From assembly GCF_902833045.1 (NCBI RefSeq), contig NZ_CADFDU010000004.1, positions 434,001-498,000 on the forward strand: a stretch of DNA of 64,000 bases. Direction: 5' to 3'. Position numbers and translations under genes: made by a program. The notes beneath the pieces were generated by a model. The model had not been told where the DNA came from. It did no database searches and saw only the letters and a program-made list of their open reading frames with translations. Below are positions 8,044-16,943 of this stretch, piece by piece. The DNA is from Burkholderia sp. BCC0322 (GTDB lineage: Bacteria; Pseudomonadota; Gammaproteobacteria; Burkholderiales; Burkholderiaceae). Every line of letters starts with the position of its first letter. Position 1 is the stretch's first letter.

Positions 8044-8958
8044 TCAGCCGAGGAGCGCGGCCAACCGGCGGCGGATCGTCTTCGCCTCACTGCGCAGTGC
8101 GTCGGCAAACGCATCGACCAGCAGGCTCTTCGGCCGATGCTCGGGCACGATCACGCTGACCCGGTACGGAAACGACCGCGTGAGCGGCCGCACGTGCAGG
8201 TCGCGCCCGACGAAATCGAGCGCCGTCAGCGGATTGACGATCGCCGCGCCGAGCCCCTGCCGCACGAACGCGCACACCGACACGGCCGACGGTGTTTCGA
8301 CGACCGAGCGCGGCGCCACGCCGAGTTGCGCGAACGCCTCGTCGATCAGAATGCGGTACGGATCGTTCAGCGACAGGCTCACGAACGGGCGATCGGCGAG
8401 ATCCGGCAGATCGATCGCGTCCTGCGCGAGCAGCGGATGGCCGTCGGGCAGCACGCACACTTCGTCGACTTCGAGCAGCGGCGTGAGCACGGTGCCGGCC
8501 GGCGCGACGTCGCGCTCGGTCAGCCCGAGGTCGTAACGCTGCGCGGTCAGCCACTCTTCGAGCACCGGCGATTCCTGCGTCGCAACCGACACGCTGACGC
8601 CCGCGTGGGCCTCGTGAAAACGCCGGCACGCGCCGGGCAGGATCGCGTGCGAGAACGCCGGCAGCGCAATCACCGACAGCTGACCGTCACGAAACTCGCG
8701 CAGGCGCGCGGCGGTAGCCGCGACGCGTTCAAGCCCCACATACGCAAGCCGCACATCGTCGAACAGCGTGAGCGCGGCCATCGTCGGCCGCAGCCGGCCA
8801 TGCGCGCGCTCGAACAGCGCGAAGCCGACGACCTGTTCCATGCGCGCAAGCTCGCGGCTGATCGTCGGTTGCGACGTATAGAGCATCTCGGCCGCGCGCG
8901 TCGTGCTGCCGGTGACCATCAGCGCGCGAAAGACCTCGATATGGCGGTGCGTGAGCAT
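8044..8958 (-). CDS. lysR: LysR, activator of the adjacent lysA
   Basis: LysR-type regulator of 304 residues. The winged HTH is at the N terminus (IEVFRALMVTGSTTRAAEML, TSQPTISRELARMEQVVGFA), followed by the two-lobed effector domain. It diverges from lysA across 109 bp. The E. coli lysR-lysA pair has the same arrangement, in which LysR activates diaminopimelate decarboxylase under lysine limitation, so I assign the founding LysR role on synteny. An imperfect inverted repeat in the intergenic region is a candidate binding site. Confidence 0.88.
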   Translation of the reverse strand: MLTHRHIEVFRALMVTGSTTRAAEMLYTSQPTISRELARMEQVVGFALFERAHGRLRPTMAALTLFDDVRLAYVGLERVAATAARLREFRDGQLSVIALPAFSHAILPGACRRFHEAHAGVSVSVATQESPVLEEWLTAQRYDLGLTERDVAPAGTVLTPLLEVDEVCVLPDGHPLLAQDAIDLPDLADRPFVSLSLNDPYRILIDEAFAQLGVAPRSVVETPSAVSVCAFVRQGLGAAIVNPLTALDFVGRDLHVRPLTRSFPYRVSVIVPEHRPKSLLVDAFADALRSEAKTIRRRLAALLG

Positions 8959-8990
8959 GATCTTCTATATCAAATATGAATCGAATGCAG

Positions 8991-9012
8991 ATACGTAAGC
9001 ATTTTACTGTAT
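8991..9012. promoter_or_regulatory. candidate LysR operator in the lysR-lysA gap
   Basis: ATACGTAA (8991-8998), a 5-nt spacer and TTACTGTAT (9004-9012) form an inverted repeat with one inserted base. It lies 55 bp upstream of lysA and 32 bp from the lysR start, where an autoregulatory LysR site is expected. Confidence 0.45.
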
Positions 9013-9067
9013 AGGTAATCAGGCGCATCATTCACCCTATCCGTTCATTCGACCCGATTCATCCGCC

Positions 9068-10306
9068 ATGTCCCTCGATTCCCGCCAGCTCGCGACGCTC
9101 GCGCAGCAATACGGCACCCCGCTGTGGGTGTACGACGCCGACGTCATCCGCGACCGCATCGCCCAACTGCGTCAGTTCGACGTGATCCGCTATGCGCAGA
9201 AGGCGAACTCGAATGTCCATATCCTGAAGCTGATGCGTGAGGAGGGCGCGTGCGTCGATGCCGTATCGCTCGGCGAGATCGAGCGCAGCCTCGCGGCCGG
9301 GTTCAGCCCTGCCGGCGAGCCGGAAGGCGTCGTGTTCACGGCCGACCTGATCGACCGCCCGACGCTCGCGGCCGTGCTGAAGCACGGCGTGACCGTGAAC
9401 GCCGGTTCGCTCGACATGCTCGCGCGCATCGGCGAGCACGCGCCCGGCCACCGCGTGTGGCTGCGCGTCAACCCCGGGTTCGGCCACGGCCACAGCAACA
9501 AGACCAACACCGGCGGCCCGCAGAGCAAGCACGGCATCTGGATCGACGACGTGCCGCGCGCGATCGAGATCGTGCGCCGGTACGGGCTGAAGCTCGTCGG
9601 CATCCACATGCACATCGGTTCCGGCGTCGACTACGGCCACCTGTCTCAGGTGTGCGATGCGATGGTCGATCTCGTCACGTCGCTCGGCCATGACATCGAC
9701 GCGATCTCGGCCGGCGGCGGCCTGTCGATTCCGTATCGCGACGGCGAGCCGCGCGTCGACGTGGGTCACTACTTCAGCCAGTGGGACGCCGCGCGCAAGC
9801 GGATCGAGCGGCATCTCGGCCACCCGGTGCGCATCGAGATCGAGCCGGGCCGCTTCCTCGTCGCCGAAGCCGGCACGCTCGTCACCGAAGTGCAGGCCGT
9901 CAACCGCCGGCCGAAGCACGATTTCGTGCTGATCGACGCGGGCTTCAACGACCTGATGCGCCCGTCGATGTACGGCAGCTACCACGCGGTGTCGGTGCAC
10001 ACGCACGAAGGCGCGCTGCCGGCCGGCCGGCCGCTCGTCGATCTCGCGATCGCGGGGCCGCTGTGCGAATCGGGCGACGTGTTTACGCAGGACGCGGGGG
10101 GCGTGGTCACGCACCGCAAGCTGGCGCAGCCGCAGATCGGCGACCTGCTGTTCCTGCATGATGCTGGCGCGTACGGCGCGTCGATGTCGTCGAACTACAA
10201 CAGCCGGCCGCTCGCGCCGGAAGTGCTCGTCGATCGCGGTGCGCCGCGGCTGATCCGCCGCCGGCAGACGATCGACGAATTGCTCGCGCTCGAAACGTTC
10301 GAGTAA
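9068..10306 (+). CDS. lysA: diaminopimelate decarboxylase
   Basis: PLP enzyme of 412 residues that converts meso-diaminopimelate to L-lysine, the last step of lysine synthesis. The PLP lysine is K45 in YAQKANSN. HMHIGSGV, the glycine loop ISAGGGLSIPY, EPGRFLVAEAG, the catalytic GPLCESGDVF and the C-terminal YNSRPL motif are all present. Length is normal. It stands alone, followed by a strong terminator, and is divergent from lysR. The DAP pathway genes are not nearby, so this is probably a regulated copy away from the main lysine genes. Confidence 0.95.
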   Translation: MSLDSRQLATLAQQYGTPLWVYDADVIRDRIAQLRQFDVIRYAQKANSNVHILKLMREEGACVDAVSLGEIERSLAAGFSPAGEPEGVVFTADLIDRPTLAAVLKHGVTVNAGSLDMLARIGEHAPGHRVWLRVNPGFGHGHSNKTNTGGPQSKHGIWIDDVPRAIEIVRRYGLKLVGIHMHIGSGVDYGHLSQVCDAMVDLVTSLGHDIDAISAGGGLSIPYRDGEPRVDVGHYFSQWDAARKRIERHLGHPVRIEIEPGRFLVAEAGTLVTEVQAVNRRPKHDFVLIDAGFNDLMRPSMYGSYHAVSVHTHEGALPAGRPLVDLAIAGPLCESGDVFTQDAGGVVTHRKLAQPQIGDLLFLHDAGAYGASMSSNYNSRPLAPEVLVDRGAPRLIRRRQTIDELLALETFE

Positions 10307-10330
10307 CGCGCTTTCGTCGAGACGAAAGCC

Positions 10331-10374
10331 AACGGCCAGGCTTGCCGCTACCGGCAGCCTGGCCGTTTTGCTTT
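10331..10374 (+). terminator. intrinsic terminator of lysA
   Basis: AACGGCCAGGCT (10331-10342) pairs perfectly with AGCCTGGCCGTT (10356-10367), followed by T-rich sequence. It starts 24 bp after the lysA stop. Confidence 0.85.
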
Positions 10375-10416
10375 TCGGCGCACGGCCAGCCATATGGCGG
10401 CATGCGCACCGACGCG

Positions 10417-11304
10417 TCAGCTCGCCCGCTGCACGGGCGCCATCTTCGAAAAGTACTTCGCGCCCGCCACGCAGCCGACCACGACGAACGTCACGACGAC
10501 CATCGACGGCGGCACCGTCTCGTGCAGCAGCCCGGCCGCCAGCAGGAAGCCGAAGAACGGCTGCAGCAGCTGCAACTGGCCGACGCCCGCGATCCCGCCG
10601 AGCGCGAGCCCGCGATACCAGAACACGAAGCCGATCAGCATGCTGAACAGCGACACGTACGCGAGCCCCCACAGCGCAGCAGCATCGACGCCTTCGAACG
10701 ACGCTGGCCGGGTGAACCACGTGAGCGGCAGCATCAGCGGCAGCGACAGCACGAGCGCCCACGAGATCACCTGCCAGCCGCCGAGATCGCGCGACAAGCG
10801 CGCGCCTTCCGCATAGCCGAGCCCGCACGCGACGATCGCGGCCAGCATCAATGCATCGCCGGCCACCGACGCGTGGCCGCCGTTGCGCAGCGCAAACGCG
10901 GCCACCGCGCCGCTGCCGATGATCGAGAAGATCCAGAACGGCGGCCGCGGCCGTTCGCCGCCGCGCCATACGCCGAACAGCGCGGTCGCGAGCGGCAGCA
11001 ACCCGACGAACACGATCGCCTGCGCGGACGTCACATGCTTCAGCGCGAGCGCCGTCAACAACGGGAAACCGACCACGACCCCGAGCGCGACGATCGCGAG
11101 CGACACGGCCTCGGCACGCGTCGGCCGCCGCTGCTTCAGCACGACGAGCAGCAGCAGGCCGAGCGCGCCGGCGATCGTCGCGCGCGCAAAGGTGAGGAAC
11201 AGCGGGTCGAGCCCCTGCACCGCGATACGCGTCGCGGGCAGCGAGCCACTGAAGATGATCACGCCCAGCAGGCCGCTGAGCCATCCGTCGGTCGTCTTTT
11301 GCAC
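10417..11304 (-). CDS. DMT-superfamily (EamA) exporter
   Basis: 295-residue membrane protein with ten predicted spans in two EamA repeats, e.g. GLLGVIIFSGSLPATRIA at the start and FFGFLLAAGLLHETVPPSMV near the end. DMT proteins of this type export amino acids or related metabolites. The most credible start is the GTG at 11304 (VQKTTDGWLSG), 8 nt after AGGA; an in-frame ATG at 11391 lies inside the operator of the divergent regulator. The gene is divergent from a MocR regulator, a pairing seen often for amino-acid or PLP-linked exporters, so it is probably that regulator's target. Confidence 0.88.
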   Translation of the reverse strand: MQKTTDGWLSGLLGVIIFSGSLPATRIAVQGLDPLFLTFARATIAGALGLLLLVVLKQRRPTRAEAVSLAIVALGVVVGFPLLTALALKHVTSAQAIVFVGLLPLATALFGVWRGGERPRPPFWIFSIIGSGAVAAFALRNGGHASVAGDALMLAAIVACGLGYAEGARLSRDLGGWQVISWALVLSLPLMLPLTWFTRPASFEGVDAAALWGLAYVSLFSMLIGFVFWYRGLALGGIAGVGQLQLLQPFFGFLLAAGLLHETVPPSMVVVTFVVVGCVAGAKYFSKMAPVQRAS

Positions 11305-11390
11305 GGGAAATCCTGAACGGGGAAAGGGGATCACCGATGATCCGCCGCCCGCGAAAAGCGCGTAAGCTACGGCCCAATACAATTCGGACA

Positions 11391-11419
11391 AACTGTACTG
11401 GACAACCGGCCGTACAGTT
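11391..11419. promoter_or_regulatory. candidate MocR operator
   Basis: AACTGTAC (11391-11398) and GTACAGTT (11412-11419) are a perfect 8-bp inverted repeat with a 13-bp spacer. GGACAA also recurs as a direct repeat (11386 and 11400), with an ACTGGAC core like that of other MocR operators. It abuts the regulator start and lies 87 bp from the exporter start. Confidence 0.6.
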
Positions 11420-11430
11420 CACTCTTCGTC

Positions 11431-12909
11431 ATGAGCCAGACCACCGCGCTTCCCGTTCCGCCCATTCAGTCGCGCACGCGCGTGGAAACCGTGATGGATA
11501 CGTTGCGCGCACGAATCGCGAGCCGCGCGCTGGTGCCCGGCGCGCGCGTGCCGTCGATCCGGATGATGGCGGACGCGCTCGGCGTGTCGAAATCGACCGT
11601 CGTCGATGCGTACGAGCGGCTTGCGAGCGAAGGCGTGCTGGTCTCGCGGCGCGGCTCGGGTTTCTATGTGTCGGGACACGCGCCACCGCTCGCGCTCGCC
11701 GATCTCGGCCCGCGGCTCGATCGCGGGCTCGATCCGCTGTGGCTGTCGCGCCAGTCGCTCGAGGCAGCACCCACTTCGGTGAAGCCCGGTTGCGGATGGC
11801 TGCCGCCGTCGTGGCTGCCGGACGAGAGCCTGCGCCGCGCGCTGCGCGCCGCGTCGCGCGACGAATCCGACGCGCTGACCGACTACGCGACGCCGCTCGG
11901 CCTGCCCGCGATGCGCCAGCAGCTCGCATGGCGGCTCGCGCAGCACGGCGTCCAGGCCGAACCCGCGCAGATCATGCTGACCGACGGCGGCTCGCACGCG
12001 CTCGATCTCGTCTGCCGCCTGCTGCTGGAGCCGGGCGACACGGTCGTGCTCGACGACCCGTGCTACTTCAACTTCCAGGCGCTGCTGCGCGCGCACCGTG
12101 CGCGGATCGTCAGCGTCCCGTACACGCCGAACGGCCCCGATCTCGCGCGCTTCGAGCAGGTGCTCGCCGAGCACCGGCCGCGCCTGTACATCACCAACGC
12201 GGCGCTGCACAACCCGACCGGCGCGACGCTCGCGGCGCCCGTCGCGCACCGGCTGCTGACGCTTGCGGCCGAGCACGGTCTGCTGATCGTCGAGGACGAC
12301 ATCTTCGCGGATTTCGAGAGCACGCCCGCGCCTCGCCTCGCGGCCTTCGACGGGTTGTCGCGGGTCGTGTCGATCGGCAGCTTCTCGAAGACGCTGTCGG
12401 CCGCGATCCGCTGCGGCTACGTCGCCGCGCGCCCGGAATGGATCGAGGCGCTCGTCGACCTGAAGCTCGCAACGTCGTTCGGCCATGGGCAGATCGGCGC
12501 GAACGTCGTACACCGGCTGCTCGTCGACGGCACGTACCGGCGCCACGTCGACAGCCTGCGCACGCGCCTCGCGGACGCGATGGGCGAAACGCTCCGACGC
12601 CTCACACGCGCCGGGCTGAGGATCTGGACGGAGCCGCGCGGCGGCCTGTTCGTGTGGGCGGAGTTGCCCGACGGGCTCGACGCCGCGCGTGTCGCGCGCC
12701 ATGCGCTGGACCGCGAGGTGGTGCTCGCGCCCGGCAACGTGTTCAGCGCGTCGCACGGCGCGACGTCGTACCTGCGTTTCAACGTGTCGCGCTGCAAGGG
12801 GCCGGCGGTGTTCGATGCGCTGGCGCGGGCGATGGAGATCGTGCGTGTCGAAGAATGCAGTGGCATGCAGGCGGATGCGGGCGGACGTGCCCCCGCTCGG
12901 GAATGCTGA
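11431..12909 (+). CDS. MocR-family regulator (GntR HTH plus aminotransferase domain)
   Basis: 492 residues. Residues ~17-85 form a GntR winged HTH (LRARIASRALVPGARVPSIR, MADALGVSKSTVVDAYERLA). From ~115 onward it is a fold-type I aminotransferase-like domain with a PLP lysine at K320 in IGSFSKTLSAAIRCGYVA. Such proteins sense PLP or a PLP-amino-acid adduct rather than act as metabolic enzymes. Typical targets are PLP synthesis genes or divergent transporters; here the only divergent gene is the DMT exporter, and no pdxST genes are present, so I avoid the name pdxR. The 3' end adds a Cys-rich tail (EECSGMQADAGGRAPAREC). Confidence 0.9.
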   Translation: MSQTTALPVPPIQSRTRVETVMDTLRARIASRALVPGARVPSIRMMADALGVSKSTVVDAYERLASEGVLVSRRGSGFYVSGHAPPLALADLGPRLDRGLDPLWLSRQSLEAAPTSVKPGCGWLPPSWLPDESLRRALRAASRDESDALTDYATPLGLPAMRQQLAWRLAQHGVQAEPAQIMLTDGGSHALDLVCRLLLEPGDTVVLDDPCYFNFQALLRAHRARIVSVPYTPNGPDLARFEQVLAEHRPRLYITNAALHNPTGATLAAPVAHRLLTLAAEHGLLIVEDDIFADFESTPAPRLAAFDGLSRVVSIGSFSKTLSAAIRCGYVAARPEWIEALVDLKLATSFGHGQIGANVVHRLLVDGTYRRHVDSLRTRLADAMGETLRRLTRAGLRIWTEPRGGLFVWAELPDGLDAARVARHALDREVVLAPGNVFSASHGATSYLRFNVSRCKGPAVFDALARAMEIVRVEECSGMQADAGGRAPAREC

Positions 12910-12974
12910 AACGCAGCAATTAGGCAAACAATCACGAAATGGATCGGTACATTTTTCGACGACAGGATTCTGTG

Positions 12975-13451
12975 GTGACATTTCTTGCACGCGCGACAAG
13001 CATCGCGATCTGGTCCTGCCTCGCGTTTTCGATGCCATCCACGGCCTGTACGGTTTCCGAAGACATGCTTGACAGCGTCCCGCTCAATTCCGACGCGATC
13101 CCCAACGAGGATCGCGTCAAGATTACAGAGATGGCCATTCGCGCGCGCCAATGGCCCGGCGCCGAAATTCGAGGCATCGTCACCGCCGGAGCCTACATCG
13201 GGGAAGTCAATCCACATGGGCTGGCGCTGCGGCGAGCGGCACACCTGAAGGAATTCCTGATACAACTCGGTGTCAAGAGTGAGAACATCTGGTCGGATAC
13301 CCACATCATCTCGAAACCGTATCCGAAAGACAGCGCCGGTTATGAAGGCTATCTTCAGATCGGTCTGACACTGGTGCCGCTTTGCAACGATGGATGTCGG
13401 CACTTGTGCCGCGATCCGCGCATCACGCCGACATCCAGAGCACTTCGCTGA
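12975..13451 (+). CDS. secreted OmpA-C-like small protein
   Basis: 158 residues. I chose the GTG at 12975 because AGGA lies 7 nt upstream; an ATG at 12939 in the same frame has no ribosome site. The start gives a signal sequence TFLARATSIAIWSCLAFSMP, with STAC as a possible lipobox. The mature part (RVKITEMAIRARQWPGAEIR, then GLALRRAAHLKEFLIQLGVK and SENIWSDTHI) resembles the OmpA/MotB peptidoglycan-binding fold, where L-A-x-x-R-A-x-x-V-x-x-x-L precedes a G-V segment, but the usual NRRVE-type motif is missing. Codon use is AT-richer than the neighbours, hinting at acquisition. Function not assignable; it lies alone between the MocR gene and nadV. Confidence 0.7.
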   Translation: MTFLARATSIAIWSCLAFSMPSTACTVSEDMLDSVPLNSDAIPNEDRVKITEMAIRARQWPGAEIRGIVTAGAYIGEVNPHGLALRRAAHLKEFLIQLGVKSENIWSDTHIISKPYPKDSAGYEGYLQIGLTLVPLCNDGCRHLCRDPRITPTSRALR

Positions 13452-13537
13452 GGTAGTCCGCCGCTAAAAGACCTCGCAATCGCGTCGTATCAGCGACGGC
13501 GTGACCCGAGCCTCTCGCGCCGCCTCCGCCTCCCGCA

Positions 13538-14971
13538 TCACACTTCCCCCGCGTGCGCCCTCGCCCGCACTTCCGCGAACGACGTATCGACGAGCAGCCG
13601 CCCCGTATCGAACACCGTTTCGAGCGCGTCTTCCCATTCGCCTTCCAGCATCCGGTCGTCCCACGCGGCGGGCAGCGTCGTCGTCCGATACTCGCCGGTG
13701 CGGAAACTGCGCAGCAGCGTGAGCCGCCCCTTCTTCGAGCGCTTGCCCTGATCCGTCACCGGATCCTTGCGGACGTCGTGCCACACGCCGCCGCGCCGGA
13801 TCGCCGAGCACTTCATCGCGAAACGCTGCGTATCGCGGTTCACCTGCTGCAGCAGCGCGCCGCCCATGCCGAACACGACGTTGCCGGCCGCATAACCGGC
13901 GTCGTCGAGCGCGGAGAGAATCGCATCGATCGACCGCTCGTCGACACCATCGCCCTGGATCACCCGCACGCGATTCAGCACGCGCCGCCCCTTGCCGTTT
14001 ACGGTCGAGCCGAACGATTCGTCGAGCGCGCGCACGGTCTGCAGCACGATCGACACCGGGTCGCCCGAATCGGGACGCACGACCAGTGTCGCGCCCGAAT
14101 CAAGCACGGCCTGCCGAAGCTCGCCGCCCCACAGATCGAGCGCGGCGAACAGATCGTAGGAGTCCGACACGACCGACACGATCGCACCGGGCAGGCCAAA
14201 GCGGCGAATCATGTTCCGGTACGCATCGGCTTCATGCTCGCGGCCCCACGACGTGATCGTGCTGTGCTCGGCCGCCGGCACCGAGTACGCGGCCATCGGC
14301 TCGCGATAGAAGCGGTTCGCGGCCAGCACGCCGAGCACCGTGTCCGAACCCATGAAGTTCACGAGGTGCGCCGCGCCGCCGATCGCGGCCGACTCCGCGC
14401 TCGATACGCCGCGCGCGCCGAAGTCGTGAAGCTTGAACGGCAGTTGCGCGAGATCGTCGTCGGTCTTTTCGAGGAAGCGGCGGATCGTCTGCCGCAGGTG
14501 CCAGCTGCGCGTCGCAACCGTAACCGGATACCACACGCGCAGCAGCATCGTCTCGAGATACGACGCGAGCCAGAACACCTGCGGGTCGTCGCATTCGACC
14601 GTCATCAGCACGTTGTGTACCGGCACGACCGAGCCCTCGGGCACCGCGCGGATCTTCACCGGCAGGTAGCCGTCGTAGCGTTCGACGATGTAGCGCCACC
14701 CCGCTTCGTTGAACGGCTCGCCGTGCACCGTGAAGAAGTCGCGCGCCTCGTCGATCATCGCGTGCGTGATCGGCTTGCACAGATATTCCTTCAGCAGCAT
14801 CTGCAGGCCGAAGAACACCGTGCGGTCGTAACGGCCGCCGCGCGATTCGACGTACGAGAACATCGCCGACGCGTCGGGCGGATATTGCAGGAAGTGGGAA
14901 GCCTTGTACGAATCCGTGTTGAGGATCGGATTGGCGAGAACCGCGGCAAAGCCGCCGAGATCGTTTTGCAT
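13538..14971 (-). CDS. nadV: nicotinamide phosphoribosyltransferase
   Basis: 477 residues, close to the eukaryotic NAMPT length. It makes NMN from nicotinamide and PRPP, so it salvages nicotinamide without deamidation. NTDSYKASHFLQYPPDASAM at residues ~18-37, HDFGARGVSSAESAAIGGAA in the centre, SVVSDSYDLFAALDLWG and VVRPDSGDP are the conserved NAMPT signatures (D in SDS-YD selects nicotinamide over nicotinate). It follows the NMN adenylyltransferase gene by 73 bp on the same strand, completing a two-step nicotinamide-to-NAD route. Confidence 0.94.
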   Translation of the reverse strand: MQNDLGGFAAVLANPILNTDSYKASHFLQYPPDASAMFSYVESRGGRYDRTVFFGLQMLLKEYLCKPITHAMIDEARDFFTVHGEPFNEAGWRYIVERYDGYLPVKIRAVPEGSVVPVHNVLMTVECDDPQVFWLASYLETMLLRVWYPVTVATRSWHLRQTIRRFLEKTDDDLAQLPFKLHDFGARGVSSAESAAIGGAAHLVNFMGSDTVLGVLAANRFYREPMAAYSVPAAEHSTITSWGREHEADAYRNMIRRFGLPGAIVSVVSDSYDLFAALDLWGGELRQAVLDSGATLVVRPDSGDPVSIVLQTVRALDESFGSTVNGKGRRVLNRVRVIQGDGVDERSIDAILSALDDAGYAAGNVVFGMGGALLQQVNRDTQRFAMKCSAIRRGGVWHDVRKDPVTDQGKRSKKGRLTLLRSFRTGEYRTTTLPAAWDDRMLEGEWEDALETVFDTGRLLVDTSFAEVRARAHAGEV

Positions 14972-15044
14972 GGCTAGAGCTCCTCTAGGCCGTTGAAGTG
15001 CCGCCGCGTCTGTCGCGGCGGACGGAATGCGGGGAATCAGCGGA

Positions 15045-16085
15045 TCACAGCTTCCCCAGGAAGTGATACGCGATGTCGAAGTGATCCTCGAACATCACGT
15101 TGCGCATCTGCGCGAATTCGTTGAGCGGCACCCAGCGCGCCTTGTCGGCGTCGTCGCTGCCCTTCACGCGCGGCAGTTCGCCGGTCGGGAAGTTGAACAG
15201 GCACGCGTGCGTGATCGTGCGGCCGCGCAGCGAACGCGTCGGGTGGTCGAACACCTGGCGATCCTTGATCGAGCCGCGCAGCACGGGCTCCGGCAGCTTC
15301 AGGCCGGTTTCTTCACGCAGCTCGCGGATACAGGCCGCGTCGAGCCGCTCGTCCTGGTTCACGAACCCGCCCGGCAGCGCCCACAGGCCACGGCCCGGTT
15401 CGCTGCGGCGGCGCACGAGCAGGATATGGCCCGAATGCACGACCACCGCGTCGACCGTCACGAACGTGACGGGATAAGGCGCGGCCGCCCACGCCTTGCG
15501 ATATCCGGCGATGAATTCGGCTTCCGACTTCAGCTGCGCGAATTCCGGCTGCGTGCGGAAACGCTCGAGCCAGCCGAACACGGGTTCCGGCACGGCCCAC
15601 TGCACGAAGCTGTTCGGGCGTTCGGCGAAATACTGGTCGCGAATCTCGGTGGCGGAAATGTCTTCCGTCGCGTCGACATCGACGAGCTCCCATTGCGGGA
15701 ACATCCGCAGGTAATACGACGTGGCGTCTTTCTCGTGGCCGATCAGCCCGACCTTGCGCTGCGCGATATCGCCGAGCGTGGACGCGACCGCGTCCTGCAC
15801 CCAGCGCACCCAGTCGCCGTCGTTGTAGGTCGAATCCTGCAACGGCGCGATCGTGACGCGGTCGCGCTCGGACGCATCGAGCAGCGAAGCCAGCATCTGG
15901 CGGCGCTCGTCGAACGAGAACGGATCCTTGATGGTGCGGGGCTTGTCGGTCGATCCGATCAGCACGCACACGCGCTCGGCCCGGCTCAGTGCCGACTTCA
16001 GCACGTTCAGGTGACCACGATGCGGAGGCTGGAAACGACCAATGAAAACGAGCGCGTCGAAGCGCCGGTTCTGTTGCGTACTCAT
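15045..16085 (-). CDS. bifunctional NMN adenylyltransferase / Nudix hydrolase
   Basis: 346 residues. The N-terminal NadM-type nucleotidyltransferase has GRFQPPHRGHL (HxGH) near residue 16 and ISATEIRDQYF (the IS-x-T-x-x-R motif) near 145. The C-terminal Nudix domain has the full box G-x5-E-x7-R-E-L-x-E-E-T-G at about residues 235-257. It adenylates NMN to NAD; the Nudix part cleaves ADP-ribose-type nucleotides in studied homologues. The ATG at 16085 has GAGGGAG upstream. It is the first gene of the nadV operon. Confidence 0.93.
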   Translation of the reverse strand: MSTQQNRRFDALVFIGRFQPPHRGHLNVLKSALSRAERVCVLIGSTDKPRTIKDPFSFDERRQMLASLLDASERDRVTIAPLQDSTYNDGDWVRWVQDAVASTLGDIAQRKVGLIGHEKDATSYYLRMFPQWELVDVDATEDISATEIRDQYFAERPNSFVQWAVPEPVFGWLERFRTQPEFAQLKSEAEFIAGYRKAWAAAPYPVTFVTVDAVVVHSGHILLVRRRSEPGRGLWALPGGFVNQDERLDAACIRELREETGLKLPEPVLRGSIKDRQVFDHPTRSLRGRTITHACLFNFPTGELPRVKGSDDADKARWVPLNEFAQMRNVMFEDHFDIAYHFLGKL

Positions 16086-16103
16086 GAGGCTCCCTCAAGA
16101 GAG

Positions 16104-16139
16104 TGAAACGCTTCGGGTCTTTCCCGAAGGGTTGAAACG
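16104..16139. promoter_or_regulatory. dyad flanked by direct repeats upstream of the NAD salvage operon
   Basis: CTTCGGG (16111-16117) and CCCGAAG (16123-16129) form a 7-bp inverted repeat with a 5-nt centre. TGAAACG occurs just before it (16104-16110) and again just after it (16133-16139), 29 bp apart. It lies 19-54 bp upstream of the operon start, a suitable place for a repressor site; no NrtR or NiaR gene is seen in the window. Confidence 0.45.
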
Positions 16140-16266
16140 AATCCTAGGGGAAATCCCGAGGTGCGTCAATCGAGCTCATCCTCGACTTGACGAAGTCTGA
16201 CGCAATACGCGGCATTGGCGGGTTACACTCGATTTCATCCCAATCCGCGCCATTGCGCCCGCCATC

Positions 16267-16719
16267 ATGAGGATCTCAGTCAGCCGGACCGTCGGTGTCG
16301 ATCGCAGACGCCTCTTCACGTGGTCGCAGGATTACGCGCGGCGGCTCGTGTGGGACAGCTTCCTCACCGACGCGTATCTGCTCGACGGCACGACGGCCGG
16401 CGTCGGCGTCGACGCGTTCTGCCGCAGCCAGTCGGGCGCGACGATGGTGTCACGCTACATCTCGTACCGTCCGCCGCAGGTCGCCGCCGTCGAGATGGTC
16501 GACGGGCCGAAAGTGCTCGAGCGCTTCAGCGGCAGCTGGAACTTCACCGAGCACACGCCCGGCACGACCGAGGTGAAATTCACGTACCACTTCCGCGCCC
16601 AGCCGGCCTGGCTGCGCTGGCTGCTCGAACCGCTGATCGGCGCGTTCTATCTCGTGCAGACGCGCCGGCGTCTCGACTCGTTCAAGCGCTGGGCCGAAGC
16701 CGAAGCGCTACCGCACTGA
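16267..16719 (+). CDS. SRPBCC (START/polyketide-cyclase-like) family protein
   Basis: 150 residues with the helix-grip fold pattern: ISVSRTVGVDRRRLFTWSQD opens, VLERFSGSWNFTEHTPGTTE and VKFTYHFRAQPAWLRWLLEP lie in the second half, and a long C-terminal helix (LVQTRRRLDSFKRWAEAEAL) closes the cavity. Such proteins bind hydrophobic ligands; the ligand is unknown. It diverges from the NAD salvage operon with 181 bp between them. No operon partner downstream. Confidence 0.85.
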   Translation: MRISVSRTVGVDRRRLFTWSQDYARRLVWDSFLTDAYLLDGTTAGVGVDAFCRSQSGATMVSRYISYRPPQVAAVEMVDGPKVLERFSGSWNFTEHTPGTTEVKFTYHFRAQPAWLRWLLEPLIGAFYLVQTRRRLDSFKRWAEAEALPH

Positions 16720-16943
16720 TCGTCGCTGCCGCGGGCCACGCGCCCGCACGGCCCGGCGTGTCCGCGCCACCTCCTCCCCACGGTGTTCCAACGCGCCACC
16801 GCCGCGCAGTCGGGCATTCACCGCGCATTTGCCAGATTCGCCGAACCCGGGGAAACTACGGGCGGCCGTCACCCTGACGGCGCGCCCCGACCGAGAGAAC
16901 GGGGCACTCCTCCCTGAAACGGCTACGACACGAACCTAATCCG

